From: Clusia tigrina
Lineage: Eukaryota; Arthropoda; Insecta; Diptera; Clusiidae
Direction of reading: 5' to 3'
Length of the DNA: 64,000 nucleotides
Assembly (NCBI GenBank): GCA_920105625.2
Contig: OV050030.1
Span: 167,565,315 to 167,629,314 of the forward strand
Shown here: piece after piece, positions 11,785-23,832 of the stretch
Numbering within the stretch: the stretch's first letter is position 1
Layout of the letters: each line of letters opens with the position of its first letter
Notes under the pieces: model-generated
The model's input: only the letters and a program-made list of their open reading frames with translations
What the model was told of the DNA's origin: nothing
Databases searched by the model: none
Made by a program: the position numbers and the translations under genes

Positions 11785-13907
11785 TTTTTTTTTGTTTTTT
11801 TATTAGAGTATTTATTTGTGTATTGTATTCCATTGGAAACTAACAATAAGTTATCAAATCTTAAAACTAATGTATTAAAAATGCTTTTTGCCTATTGCTT
11901 GGAGCTATTTGGGTTCTACTAGTGTATTCATATCTATTAATTAATTATAATTTTAAAAAGAAGAGGGAAACAAAATTTAATATAGATACATATTACAGAT
12001 TAGTTTGTAAATAAGTTTAGAAACATGGTTTCTTTAGACGTGAAGCAGAATTCTGCAAGAGTAGATTTATTGCAAGTGTGTTCGGATGATTTTGCAGGCG
12101 ATTCAGGTATTTCTGCCTTAATTGTATGATTTCTTCTTCTATAGTGGATACGAGTATATGTATATCATTGTGAATGTTTTTATTTTTGACAAACCATGGT
12201 GCGCCGGTAATTTTTCTTAGGATTTTCGACTGTACCCTTTGGATAAGTTCTAGGTTTGAGGTTCTCGCACTACCCCAAAGTTGCATCCCATATGTCCATA
12301 TGGGATTTATTATAGCTTTTTGTAGAAGGACTTTGTATTCCAAGCGCATCTTTGATTTTTTGTTGATTAACCAATTCAGAGAGTTAGATTTTAGTCTCAT
12401 TTGAGTTCCTTTCGCTTCTATATGCTTCCTCCAAGTTAATCTACGGTCAAGATGGATTCCTTAATACTTCACTTCTGTTGCTTGCGGTATTTTTATGTCA
12501 TTTAGTGACACAGCTGGACAGGTACTGGTTCTGAGGGAGAACGTTATGTGAGTACATTTCGCTTCGTTAACTTTAATACGCTAGTTTGCCCGCCAAATTT
12601 CTACATCTTTAAGGTGTTCGTTTAGGTCACGAGAGGCGATATGCGGAATTCGATGGGTACTTAAAATAGCTGTGTCGTCAGCAAATGTGGAAGTAACTAG
12701 GCTGTTATTTATTGGTAGGTCAGACGTATATATAAGGTAGAGAATAGGACCAAGCACACTCCCTTCTGGTACTCCAGCAAATATTTTAAATTCGAAGGTT
12801 ACAAATTGCTTGTATTTGACTTTGTACTTCCTATTCGCTAAGTAAGATTCCAGCACTCTGTGTTTGTTGTATGGTAGAAAGTTTTTGATCTTGTGCACTA
12901 GCCCCTCATGCCAGACTTTATCGATGGCTTGGGCATTGTCTAGAAATATTGCTGAACATTATTTCTTCTGTTCGAAAGCTGTTCTAATTTCGCTAGTTAT
13001 ACGGTGCACCTGCTCTATTGTACCGTGATCTTTTCTAAATCCGAATTGATAAGTAGGAATGTCACCATTTTGATTTAGATAGGGCATAATTTTCCCACGT
13101 AGCAATTTTTCAAATATTTTTGAGAGGGTGGGTAGAAGGCTTATGGGCCGATATGAGGACACCTGCGTTGGATCTTTTCCTGGTTTAGGAATCATTGTAA
13201 TTTGCGATATCTTTCATATCTGCGGGAAATGACCCAAGAGAAGGATAGCATTGAACAATTTCGTTAGGTGTATTAACGCTATGTGTGGTAATTCCATGAC
13301 CATTTTATTTGTGATTAGGCCATATCCAGGGGACTTTTTTGCATTAAGACCTGTTTTAATGACACACTCTAAGTCTTTGATTTTTAGTTGAAGTAGGGAC
13401 CTCGAAGTTATTGCACGGAGCATTAGGGCAAAAAACTGTTTGTAGATGCGCAGCAAACGCTACTCCCTTTTTTCGTCGCTTTTGGCCCAACCTTTTTCCA
13501 GGCCTAACTGGTGACTTACTTTCCTTTGGGCTTGTTGCAACCTTTGTAGCTCTCCAAAGTGAGTAATTAGTGTATTTAAATGGTCCCAGATCTTTAATGT
13601 AGGTGTCAATACTTGCTTCAGCTTCCTTTTAAAGTACATCTCTAAGGTGATTTTGTGACAATTTTAATTTCGTCTTTAGGGCAGGTGACCTATATTTCTG
13701 CCATTCTCGTCTTAGGCGTCTTTTCTTCCTTACGAGGCACTGCACATGAGTTGAAGTTATGTAACGCAACCTGCATCTTTTTTCTGCTGGTGTTGCGCAC
13801 GCATGTGTTTGTGTTTTCATACTGTGTGGATGTGTTTTTAAAACGTTCCTCATAGTTTCATAAAAAAAGGGAAAAATAAAAATAAAAATAATACAAATTA
13901 TAAACAC
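11785..13907 (-). mobile_element. Jockey-A LINE, ORF2 broken (U2 copy)
   Basis: Second copy of Jockey-A. ORF2 frames lie at 13907-13629, 13456-13214, 13195-12959, 12898-12581 and 12400-12017, with the T run (poly(A)) at 11785. It shares with U1 the stop in the thumb region (TAA in the YLGIH motif, near 12462). Confidence 0.8.
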
Positions 13908-14091
13908 CTACAGTGATCATGCAAAACGATGAGATAGTGACTCTTTCACTGGTTCGAGATTGCACCTTTGTTTAAATTAATGTGTAAACCAAAAATCAAA
14001 ATTAATAATAAGCAAATTTCCAAATAGTGGTAATAACAAAACATAAAACAAAAACAAATTATACATGAGCATTTTGCGCTCTCCACCTCTA

Positions 14092-17000
14092 TATATATTA
14101 TTATTATTATATTATTATATTCACATTTTAGTTTTTCGTTTCCAACGTTATAATCAAACCAACTAAGCAATCACCGAGAGCGATCGTATTGATATAATCA
14201 CAACAAGTATCTTAAGACTGGTTGCATACACACCAAAGATGACGTCTAATCGGAAGGCAACTATTTTGCCTCACTCGACTCCAACCCGGACCCAATAAAA
14301 CCGGAGAGAAGGCAAAAACTACAATATCAACAACAAATTCCGGTCACGGTCACTTTGCATCCTACCCTAAACACAATCAAAGGTGTAATATTCGCTCCAC
14401 CACTCAAAAACTTTTCAACAGGGGAGATCATCGAAGGACTAAATGATCAATCGGTAGTAGCTGTTCAAAAAATTAAAAAATTCACCGACGGTACACTAAA
14501 TAACACATCGCTACATATAATTTAATATATGATCTACCTAAAGAAATCAAAGTAGGATTTCTTAAGTTCAAACTGGACCCATTTATTCCTACCCCGATTC
14601 AATGCAAACAATTTTTCAAACTTGACCACACCCAAAAATATTGTCGAAGTGAATAGAAATATGAAGTTTGCTCTTCTTCCGTTCACGACCCTGTACAGCT
14701 TGAGAAAATACAATGTGTAAACTGCCAAAAAGGCCACAACGCACTTCATAAAGATTGCTTAAGTATACAAAACAGACGTGGAATTATAAAAACAAAATTG
14801 TTAAAAAAATGTAGATACATCATTGAACAAAAAACAACAACTATCAAAATCCTCAAACACTCAAAGAAACAACAGAAAAAAGAAACAAAAGAATTGAACT
14901 TATAAAAAAAATATAAAACACAAGAATCAACAGGAAAAATAACTGAACTGATGCAAATATCTCAAAACTCATACATTTCCAATCAACAAAAGCCATTCAA
15001 CTATACAACAATCTCCACCAAAAACCTAATAACAGACTCCATACCCACAATTTGTAAATTTAACAGCTCTCCAAAAACAAACAAGAAAAAATCAAAACAA
15101 AATTCATTCTATGATGACACATAACTTTCTATGATACACCCATATCACTGCAAGAGCAATACTATCTGATTTTTATGGTCGTAAATATTATCCAATGGAA
15201 TATGAACGGTTACAAAATAATTTGCACGAACTTCAACTATTAATTCACCACAAAAACCCAGACGTCATAGCAATACAAGAAACCCATTTGAAACTCAACT
15301 CCGTTATTTTTAATAACTACGATTGCTACCTCAACAATACAAATTCAACACAAGCAAAAGGTGGAACAGAAATAATCATCAAAAAATCCATAGATCATTG
15401 TTTCTTCACACCATCAACAAATATTTGTGCCGCCGGCGTGACCTTCACAAAGGAAACAAAAATTACAATAACATCAATTTACAGTCCCCCAACAACCAAA
15501 TTCACAACTAGCGACCTGACTTCAACTTTCGAGAACACCAACCGTGCTTCTAGGGACCTCAATGAACACAGCACGCTCTGGGGATCATCAAAAACTAACA
15601 ATCGCGGCAAGATCGTTGAACAATTCTACCAACAAAAAAATCTCGTTATATGTAATAACCACTCTCCAACTCACTTCTCTACGCACTCCACGTTCACCCA
15701 TGTCGACATTTCTATCGCTTCAGCCGATCTATCTCCATTTCTTTCATGGGGAAATCAGCTCATCTATCAGTGGCTGCGATCATTTTCCATTTTTTATCAC
15801 CTACAACTAATCCTAAATTCAAAATGACACCGCAAATTGGGAAAAATTCACAACTAAGTCCGAGCACAATATTGCGAATTATAACACCTCCAACAAAATT
15901 AATAAAGATGCATCGGTATTAAAAAAAATGCATTATAGCTGCTGCTAACGAATCAATAAAAAAATCGTCACCTTTCTTCTTCAAAAGGGGCATACACTGG
16001 TTAAACCCAAACCTTGCGAAATTAAGAGCTAATAAATAAATATTATGGCACTCTTTTAAAAACAGTATAAACACTGAAAACCTATTAGCCAACAAAAGAG
16101 CAAACACTCTTTTCAAAAGAGAAACCAAAAAGGCAAAACGCGATTCATTTTACAATTTTACATCCAAAATAAATAGCAACTCTTCCATGCAAACTTTATG
16201 GCACCAAGTTAATAAATTATACGGAAAAAACACACAAGTAATTTCTGACAAAGCCGAGATAGCATCGATCTTCGCTGATACATGGTCAAAAGCATCTGAC
16301 GACTCAAACTTTTCCCTCACTTTTATCAGCAAAAAAAAAAAAAACGTTCCCAAACATATAATTTGTCATCTTCACCAAACATCATCATCGAAACAGAAAG
16401 AACCCTGAAAGAACTTAACGAAACGCTCTCAAAGCTAAAAGGAAAAATACCTGGTCTCGACAGAATATGTTTTCCAATGTTAAAACAACTTATATCCTTT
16501 TCTTCTCAAGCTTTTCAACAACATTTTCAATAGTGGAACTATACCACAAGAATGGAGAATCAGCACGATCGTCCCAATACCAAAACCGGGAAAACCCAAA
16601 AACAACATTGAAGGATACCCAATCTCCAATCTCTCTACTACCAAAATAATGGAGAAAATAATCTATAAACGTATCTGCTGGTTCCTAAAAAGAAACAAAT
16701 TGATCAGTGCGAAACAAGTCGCCTTCAAACGAGGAAAAGGAACAGCAGATGCTCTCTTCTTTATAGACCATCAAATAACAACAAACCTCTCATCCAAAAA
16801 CTACATATTGTTGGGGTCCTTATCTGCTTGTCGGCGAGAACGTCCTCTGGAATGTCCTGCCGCGGGAACCTGTAAACCTACATCACTTTGTTAAATAAGC
16901 ACTGCACTATTTTGGGTTTAAAACAACAAGAAACTTTATTCTTAAAATACTAGTTCTTATATACTATTTACAAATAAACATTATAGTCTACGTCTTGACT

Positions 17001-19294
17001 TTTCTGGTGTTCCAGTTACGCAATTGTTATTTGGTGTCAGTTGCTCAAACCAACTGACCTACTGAAGTAAAAGTGTCGTCGGTGCATTCTAAATGCCCCT
17101 CGTCAGCTTGACTGCGGAACTGTGACACCCTAAAAGTTTACATCATAATTAATGCATAAATACTATTCATTTACAATATTTGCACCCTGAAAATATGTGC
17201 GTTCTTAATGAATTTAATAGGAGCCGGTGCTGTGAGTCAACTACGCGTAGGTAGCTTGATTCTAACTCACAACAATATCCATTCTCTCTATAGACTTTGA
17301 AAAAGCTTTTGAAAGCATCGGCGCCTACGTTATCGTTGATCAACTAAAAGAATGGAAATTGGGCCCTAAAATATTGAACTTCATAACATCATTCTTATCA
17401 AACATAAAATTCTAAGTAAGAATAAACCGCTACTACTCCAAAACCCTGCCATTGATAAATGGTATCCCACAGGGATCTCTCCTATCTGTCGCACTATTCC
17501 TCATAGCATATGAAAAACTTAACAAAATAATTGTAAGCAACCCAGCATTCAACCATTGCATTTACGCAGATGATCTATACATCATCATAAATCACAAAAA
17601 TCAAGGTATATTACAAAACAAGATAAACACACTATTTGCCAAACTAACAAGCTGGTGCAATATCACGGGAGCAAAACTCTCCTTATCTAAAACTAAAGCC
17701 ATTCATATACGTAGAAAACAAAAATGCACTCCTATAGAAATGCATATAAATACCAACAAAATTTAATATGTAAATGATCTAAAAATTCTAGGAATTATAT
17801 TCAAAACTAAATATAAATTTACAACACATATCAACTATCTTAAAGAAGCTCTAACTAATCGACTAAACCTAATCAAATGTATTAGCAGTTATCACAATAA
17901 TGCTCACTTAAATACTACAATAAACATCATAAAATCAATATTGGTTTCCAAAATCAAATATGGACTTGCGATCTACGGACAACCTTGTAAAGCAAACCTC
18001 AGAAAAACTGAAACAATCTACAACGCCGCTGCACGATATGGACTGGGTGCCTTTCGAACAACTCCACTGAAAATTTTTCAAACAGAATCCGGACTAGACA
18101 CAATAAATGTATGTCCGCTACAGAATAAATGTATGCACAATGAAACTTGCAACAAAACTACTAGTCCCAACGGAACAACAACTTCTACAATACAAATACA
18201 GCGTCCGCAAAGCTTCGATACAGAAAACGAAATCAAAAAAAATTATGTCGACTCTGGATAAAATAACCCAAGGTATCCTCCAAATCGAGCTCGATCCAAG
18301 ACCAAGGCAGAAGTTTACTCTTTACCGACCACCATGGTTCCTCCAAAAAAAGCAGTATAATCCACAAGTTACCGAGCCTATCGAATAGCTTTCAACAATA
18401 TAATGGAAACGCATAAAGCAAACAACTGGCTTTTTGATTACACCGATGGGTCGAAATCTGAATCAGGTGTTGGCTATGCAATTGTGAACAGTAACTACAA
18501 GGCCGCACAATTAACACAACACAATAATAATTACTCAATCTTTACTGCCGAAGCAGAAGCGGAGCTTGATGCTGTGAAACTCTTCAAAAATCAGAACGGC
18601 AAGCACATCATTTGCTCCGACTCACAGTCCTGCATCTAAGCCATTATAAACACTTCCCACCAAAACGATACTATTTGCGAAATCCGTGATATTCTCTCAC
18701 AACACGCGAACAAAATGAAACTAATGTGGATTCAATGCTGGAATGATGAAATAGCAAAGCAGATGAACTAGCAAAATTTAGCGCCACTGCTCCAATAATA
18801 AAAAAAATCAACCCAACACAAACTGGACATCATGCAAGCAATATCGAATTTCTATATCTCTAAGAAACAGCAGGAGTGGTAAAACTACCAACATCCGTAA
18901 AAGCACCCACATATCCTTCAAACATTCCAAAAAAATATCTTCAAAAGTACATCCGCTTCAGAACAGGACATACGCGATTAACCCATTCCCACCATGTCCA
19001 ATCTGCAACCAAACCACCATCTCCTTCCAGCACATCATATCAGAATGCAACATAGCAGACCACATATGCCTCAAATATAATAACAATAAAAGAATTAATA
19101 ACCAACATAACAAGCGAGAACATCTCCATATTCATAAAAATACTAAGATCCTCCAAAATATTTTTTGAAATTTAACGCATCAACTACAATAAAATAAAAT
19201 ATAGGCCGAAAACCCTAGCCATTAGTGCCTTAGCTTTAAGCTTAACGCTAAGTTGTTTGTATAATTAATTATACCAATAAACATGATATAAAAA
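14092..19294 (+). mobile_element. I-clade LINE with solo LTR (U3 copy)
   Basis: Copy of the element at 4596-9796 with the same breaks. Endonuclease 15189-15827; RT 16187-16808 and 17275-18388; RNase H 18403-18639; C-terminal cluster from 18995. Differences from U2 include CCG to CAG near 14153, TCTCAG to TATCAG near 15765, two extra A near 15920 and CAAAA to TAAAA near 18880. Confidence 0.85.
16809..17274. repeat. Solo LTR of the E2 family (U3 copy)
   Basis: Same block, same insertion point and same ATAT flanks as 7311-7776. Because it sits at the identical base in both units, it was present before the tandem duplication. Confidence 0.9.
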
Positions 19295-21281
19295 AATACG
19301 AATGCAAGCGTATGATATACAGTTGTCATGATGATGGGTCCCAACAAGAGAACCAAAGCCAACTATTATCTCCGTTTTCTATAGACTATGCAGAACTTTT
19401 TAACATTTTTATGCAGCTCCCTGAAGTCCTTAATTTAGAAGATAAATTAAATAAAGAATTTCATATGTGTGAAAATACAAATATCGTTTTGCTCGAAAAC
19501 TTTACTATTTTAGAATGGTGGTATCTGCACAGAAGTAAATTTCCCTTTCCTTACAAAATAAATTGCAAAATACTTGTTACCAATCCAACATTAGAAGAGG
19601 TGTTGCAAATCACGCAAATTTACGAGACTACTGTAAAAACTTGTTCAGTTATGAGAGAGACCGAGAATATTGAGATGAATGCTAAATCGACAATTCCACG
19701 TCATAGGCATATTAGAGGTGGGTATAACAATTTTAGGGTACGCAGTCAAAGTCGTGCTCCTCCAGATTTTTCATTGAAATCATGTCCAAGGTGCGGTGTG
19801 TCACATGCTAGAACCGAATGTTATCATTTAAAAAAAAAAAACAAAATGTAATGCATGCTCAAAGTTAAGGCATTTAAGGCATTTCAGTTTGTAATTTAAC
19901 ATCAAATAAAAAAACTGCACAACATATTCAAGTTAATACAGTGGACAAGAACGAATCGTTTGAAAAAATCAGTGCGGCCGTGCCATTCACTTGTCGTGAA
20001 TTGAAGTGAAGCTTAAAGTAAATGGGAAGCTTATAGACTTTCAGGTTGACACTAGCGCCTCCTGCTCACTGGTGGGCAATTTTCGATACAGCCAACTCTG
20101 AAAACCGCAGCGCAAATAACGGCTTCTGGAGGTCATTACTTGCCATTAAAGGGTATCGCAATAGTGACGGCCTGCTGCAATGACGTGAACAGAGTTCTAC
20201 CACTGATCGTAGTGGACAGAGAAATGCATCAAACATTCTTTAAAACACTTAATTTTCATGTTAAGAATCCTCAAAATATTGAATTTATTCAGTGGTTTTT
20301 TCTCTTCGTCAGTTCAGGCATCAAACAACAATCTCATGTCGGTGCTTTCTAACCACGCAAATGAGTATCCAATTATTTTTTGAGGTGATCTGAGCTTACG
20401 TACCACATTTAAGACCGAAATAAGACTCAAACCAAACGCAGTTCCAAAGTATCTCAAGCCCTATAATTTACCATTTGCCTAGTACGACGACGTACGCGCT
20501 GAAATAAATTGAATTGTAAGTAAAAATGTTTTAAAACCAATAAATTAAAGTGAGTGGGCGGCCACATAATTGACATAATGCGTTCTACAAAACGTCAAAA
20601 ATTTCCACGAATCCGAGCCTTTTTTTGGGAAAATCAATGAGACTAAAATAAATTCGTTAAAAACTTTTCATCGAAGGCTTCAGCATTGAAACTTGTGAGA
20701 CGACGACAGTTAATTTTGAATGGGGTTCTATGCAAGATGCAGTGTTCAATACTTTAAAAAGCGAAATCGTAGAAACTACACAGCTTGACCATTATGATAA
20801 TAGGCTTCCAATACTTCTCGCAACAGAAGCATCAAAATATGGGATTGGTGCAGTGATCTCTTACAGATATCCCGATGGAACATCCAAGCCTTTATATAAC
20901 AGTCAATTAAATTATTCTCAAGTCCATAAAGAAGGCCTTTCGATCATTTTTGGTGCCGACGGTTCGAGTTAAGAACAGATCATCAGGCGCTAACAACCAT
21001 ATTTCATCCTCAAAAGAAGCTACCGGTGATGACGTTTCATAGACTTCAGAGATTGGCTATTTTGTTGCAAGCCCACGACTATACCATACGTTATAAAAAT
21101 ACATCACTACATGCGAATGCCGATGCGCTCTCAAGACTTCCAGTTGGTGAAGACATGGAATTTGATCGTGAAGAAAGTTTCTTGCTCAATGCCAACTAAA
21201 TTTATGAAGCCACTGTCAGCAGTTTTCGAATAAACGCAGCGAAAATTCCAAAAGATACCGGCAAAGATCATGAACTTAACG
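19295..21281 (+). mobile_element. Gypsy-type gag/PR/RNase H fossil (U3 copy)
   Basis: Third copy of the fossil. The gag frame 19312-19851 has two private changes (Val to Glu and Ile to Thr). One A is missing in the A-run near 19910, and GCTTGACC replaces ACTTGACC near 20783. Protease remnant about 20002-20352; RNase H about 20633-21199. Confidence 0.75.
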
Positions 21282-23403
21282 TTTTTTTTGTTTTTTTATT
21301 AGAGTATTTATTTGTGTATTGTATTCCATTGGAAACTAACAATAAGTTATCAAATCTTAAAACTAATGTATTAAAAATGCTTTTTGCCTATTGCTTGGAG
21401 CTATTTGGGTTCTACTAGTGTATTCATATCTATTAATTAATTATAATTTTAAAAAGAAGAGGGAAACAAAATTTAATATAGATACATATTACAGATTAGT
21501 TTGTAAATAAGTTTAGAAACATGGTTTCTTTAGACGTGAAGCAGAATTCTGCAAGAGTAGATTTATTGCAAGTGTGTTCGGATGATTTTGCAGGCGATTC
21601 AGGTATTTCTGCCTTAATTGTATGATTTCTTCTTCTATAGTGGATACGAGTATATGTATATCATTGTGAATGTTTTTATTTTTGACAAACCATGGTGCGC
21701 CGGTAATTTTTCTTAGGATTTTCGACTGTACCCTTTGGATAAGTTCTAGGTTTGAGGTTCTCGCACTACCCCAAAGTTGCATCCCATATGTCCATATGGG
21801 ATTTATTATAGCTTTTTGTAGAAGGACTTTGTATTCCAAGCGCATCTTTGATTTTTTGTTGATTAACCAATTCAGAGAGTTAGATTTTAGTCTCATTTGA
21901 GTTCCTTTCGCTTCTATATGCTTCCTCCAAGTTAATCTACGGTCAAGATGGATTCCTAAATACTTCACTTCTGTTGCTTGCGGTATTTTTATGTCATTTA
22001 GTGACACAGCTGGACAGGTGCTGGTTCTGAGGGAGAACGTTATGTGAGTACATTTCGCTTCGTTAACTTTAATACGCTAGTTTGCCCGCCAAATTTCTAC
22101 ATCTTTAAGGTGTTCGTTTAGGTCACGAGAGGCGATATGCGGATTTCGATGGGTACTTAAAATAGCTGTGTCGTCAGCAAATGTGGAAGTAACTAGGCTG
22201 TTATTTATTGGTAGGTCAGACGTATATATAAGGTAGAGAATAGGACCAAGCACACTCCCTTCTGGTACTCCAGCAAATATTTTAAATTCGAAGGTTACAA
22301 ATTGCTTGTATTTGACTTTGTACTTCCTATTCGCTAAGTAAGATTCCAGCACTCTGTGTTTGTTGTATGGTAGAAAGTTTTTGATCTTGTGCACTAGCCC
22401 CTCATGCCAGACTTTATCGATGGCTTGGGCATTGTCTAGAAATATTGCTGAACATTATTTCTTCTGTTCGAAAGCTGTTCTAATTTCGCTAGTTATACGG
22501 TGCACCTGCTCTATTGTACCGTGATCTTTTCTAAATCCGAATTGATAAGTAGGAATGTCACCATTTTGATTTAGATAGGGCATAATTTTCCCACGTAGCA
22601 ATTTTTCAAATATTTTTGAGAGGGTGGGTAGAAGGCTTATGGGCCGATATGAGGACACCTGCGTTGGATCTTTTCCTGGTTTAGGAATCATTGTAATTTG
22701 CGATATCTTTCATATCTGCGGGAAATGACCCAAGAGAAGGATAGCATTGAACAATTTCGTTAGGTGTATTAACGCTATGTGTGGTAATTCCATGACCATT
22801 TTATTTGTGATTAGGCCATATCCAGGGGACTTTTTTGCATTAAGACCTGTTTTAATGACACACTCTAAGTCTTTGATTTTTAGTTGAAGTAGGGACCTCG
22901 AAGTTATTGCACGGAGCATTAGGGCAAAAAACTGTTTGTAGATGCGCAGCAAACGCTACTCCCTTTTTTCGTCGCTTTTGGCCCAACCTTTTTCCAGGCC
23001 TAACTGGTGACTTACTTTCCTTTGGGCTTGTTGCAACCTTTGTAGCTCTCCAAAGTAAGTAATTAGTGTATTTAAATGGTCCCAGATCTTTAATGTAGGT
23101 GTCAATACTTGCTTCAGCTTCCTTTTAAAGTACATCTCTAAGGTGATTTTGTGACAATTTTAATTTCGTCTTTAGGGCAGGTGACCTATATTTCTGCCAT
23201 TCTCGTCTTAGGCGTCTTTTCTTCCTTACGAGGCACTGCACATGAGTTGAAGTTATGTAACGCAACCTGCATCTTTTTTCTGCTGGTGTTGCGCACGCAT
23301 GTGTTTGTGTTTTCATACTGTGTGGATGTGTTTTTAAAACGATCCTCATAGTTTCATAAAAAAAGGGAAAAATAAAAATAAAAATAATACAAATTATAAA
23401 CAC
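21282..23403 (-). mobile_element. Jockey-A LINE (U3 copy, longest C-terminal frame)
   Basis: Third copy of Jockey-A. ORF2 frames lie at 23403-23125, 22952-22710, 22691-22455, 22394-22077 and 22007-21513. The last frame is 164 codons, against 127 in the other units, because the YLGIHLDRRLTW motif is uninterrupted here; the stop in U1 and U2 is therefore a later mutation. Other frame breaks remain, so the copy is still dead. Confidence 0.8.
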
Positions 23404-23598
23404 CTACAGTGATCATGCAAAACGATGAGATAGTGACTCTTTCACTGGTTCGAGATTGCACCTTTGTTTAAATTAATGTGTAAACCAAAAATCAAAATTA
23501 ATAATAAGCAAATTTCCAAATAGTGGTAATAACAAAACATAAAACAAAAACAAATTATACATGAGCATTTTGCGCTCTCCACCTCTAGCTAGAGATCT

Positions 23599-23832
23599 AT
23601 GTCTCACCCCCGGCGTCCTTCTGCATCAGCAATAAGCAATATACCAAAAACTTCACTGAAACCAAGTGAGTTGTCCTCTCATGAGTTAACAGCGTATGCG
23701 CATTTAAGTATAGCAACTCAGCAAACGTTAGCAGCAGGCGCCCCTGTAGAAAACAGGGAACAAAAAACAACTGCTCAACTAGAGAAATCGACATCTATGT
23801 CAAATCAGACGGTGAGTGAACAAAATTTGTGA
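23599..23832 (+). pseudogene. N-terminal gag-like fragment, first copy (Jockey-B)
   Basis: A 77-codon frame starting MSHPRRPSAS and ending at TGA 23830-23832. It is Ser/Thr/Gln-rich with no recognisable domain. Its last third (from STSMSNQTVSEQN) is repeated at 25336, where it leads into a longer ORF1, which is why I treat this as a duplicated ORF1 start. A GTGAGT that looks like a splice donor lies at 23812-23817. It could equally be 5' UTR of the LINE. Confidence 0.4.
23706..23825 (+). repeat. Direct repeat, left copy (Jockey-B)
   Basis: About 120 bp starting AAGTATAGC and ending GTGAACAAAA, repeated at 25241-25364 with some substitutions and small indels. Both copies keep the ATGTCAAATCA start region and a GTRAGT hexamer. 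The two copies bracket the 1.4-kb unassigned segment. Confidence 0.85.

Larger units (their letters stand above)
4596..14091. repeat. Tandem array, complete unit U2
   Basis: Complete unit of 9,496 bp, running from the 5' end of the I element to the sequence ending in CACCTCTA just beyond Jockey-A. It differs from U1 and U3 by scattered substitutions and homopolymer length changes. U1 and U2 share a stop codon in Jockey-A ORF2 that U3 lacks, so U1 and U2 are sisters and U3 is the outlier. Confidence 0.95.
14092..23587. repeat. Tandem array, complete unit U3 (right edge of array)
   Basis: Second complete unit. At 23587 the CACCTCTA at the end of the unit is followed by unrelated sequence (the start of Jockey-B) and not by another I element, so 23587/23588 is the right edge of the array and shows the ancestral junction. 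Private differences in the fossil and Jockey-A parts include 19496 (GTA to GAA), 19590 (ATA to ACA) and 21957 (a stop in Jockey-A reads as Leu). Confidence 0.95.

Noticed and set aside
1..23587. Tandem array as certain assembly artefact
   Set aside because: The units differ by real substitutions in a tree-like pattern, which argues for true copies; still listed as a check because long identical repeats can be miscounted.
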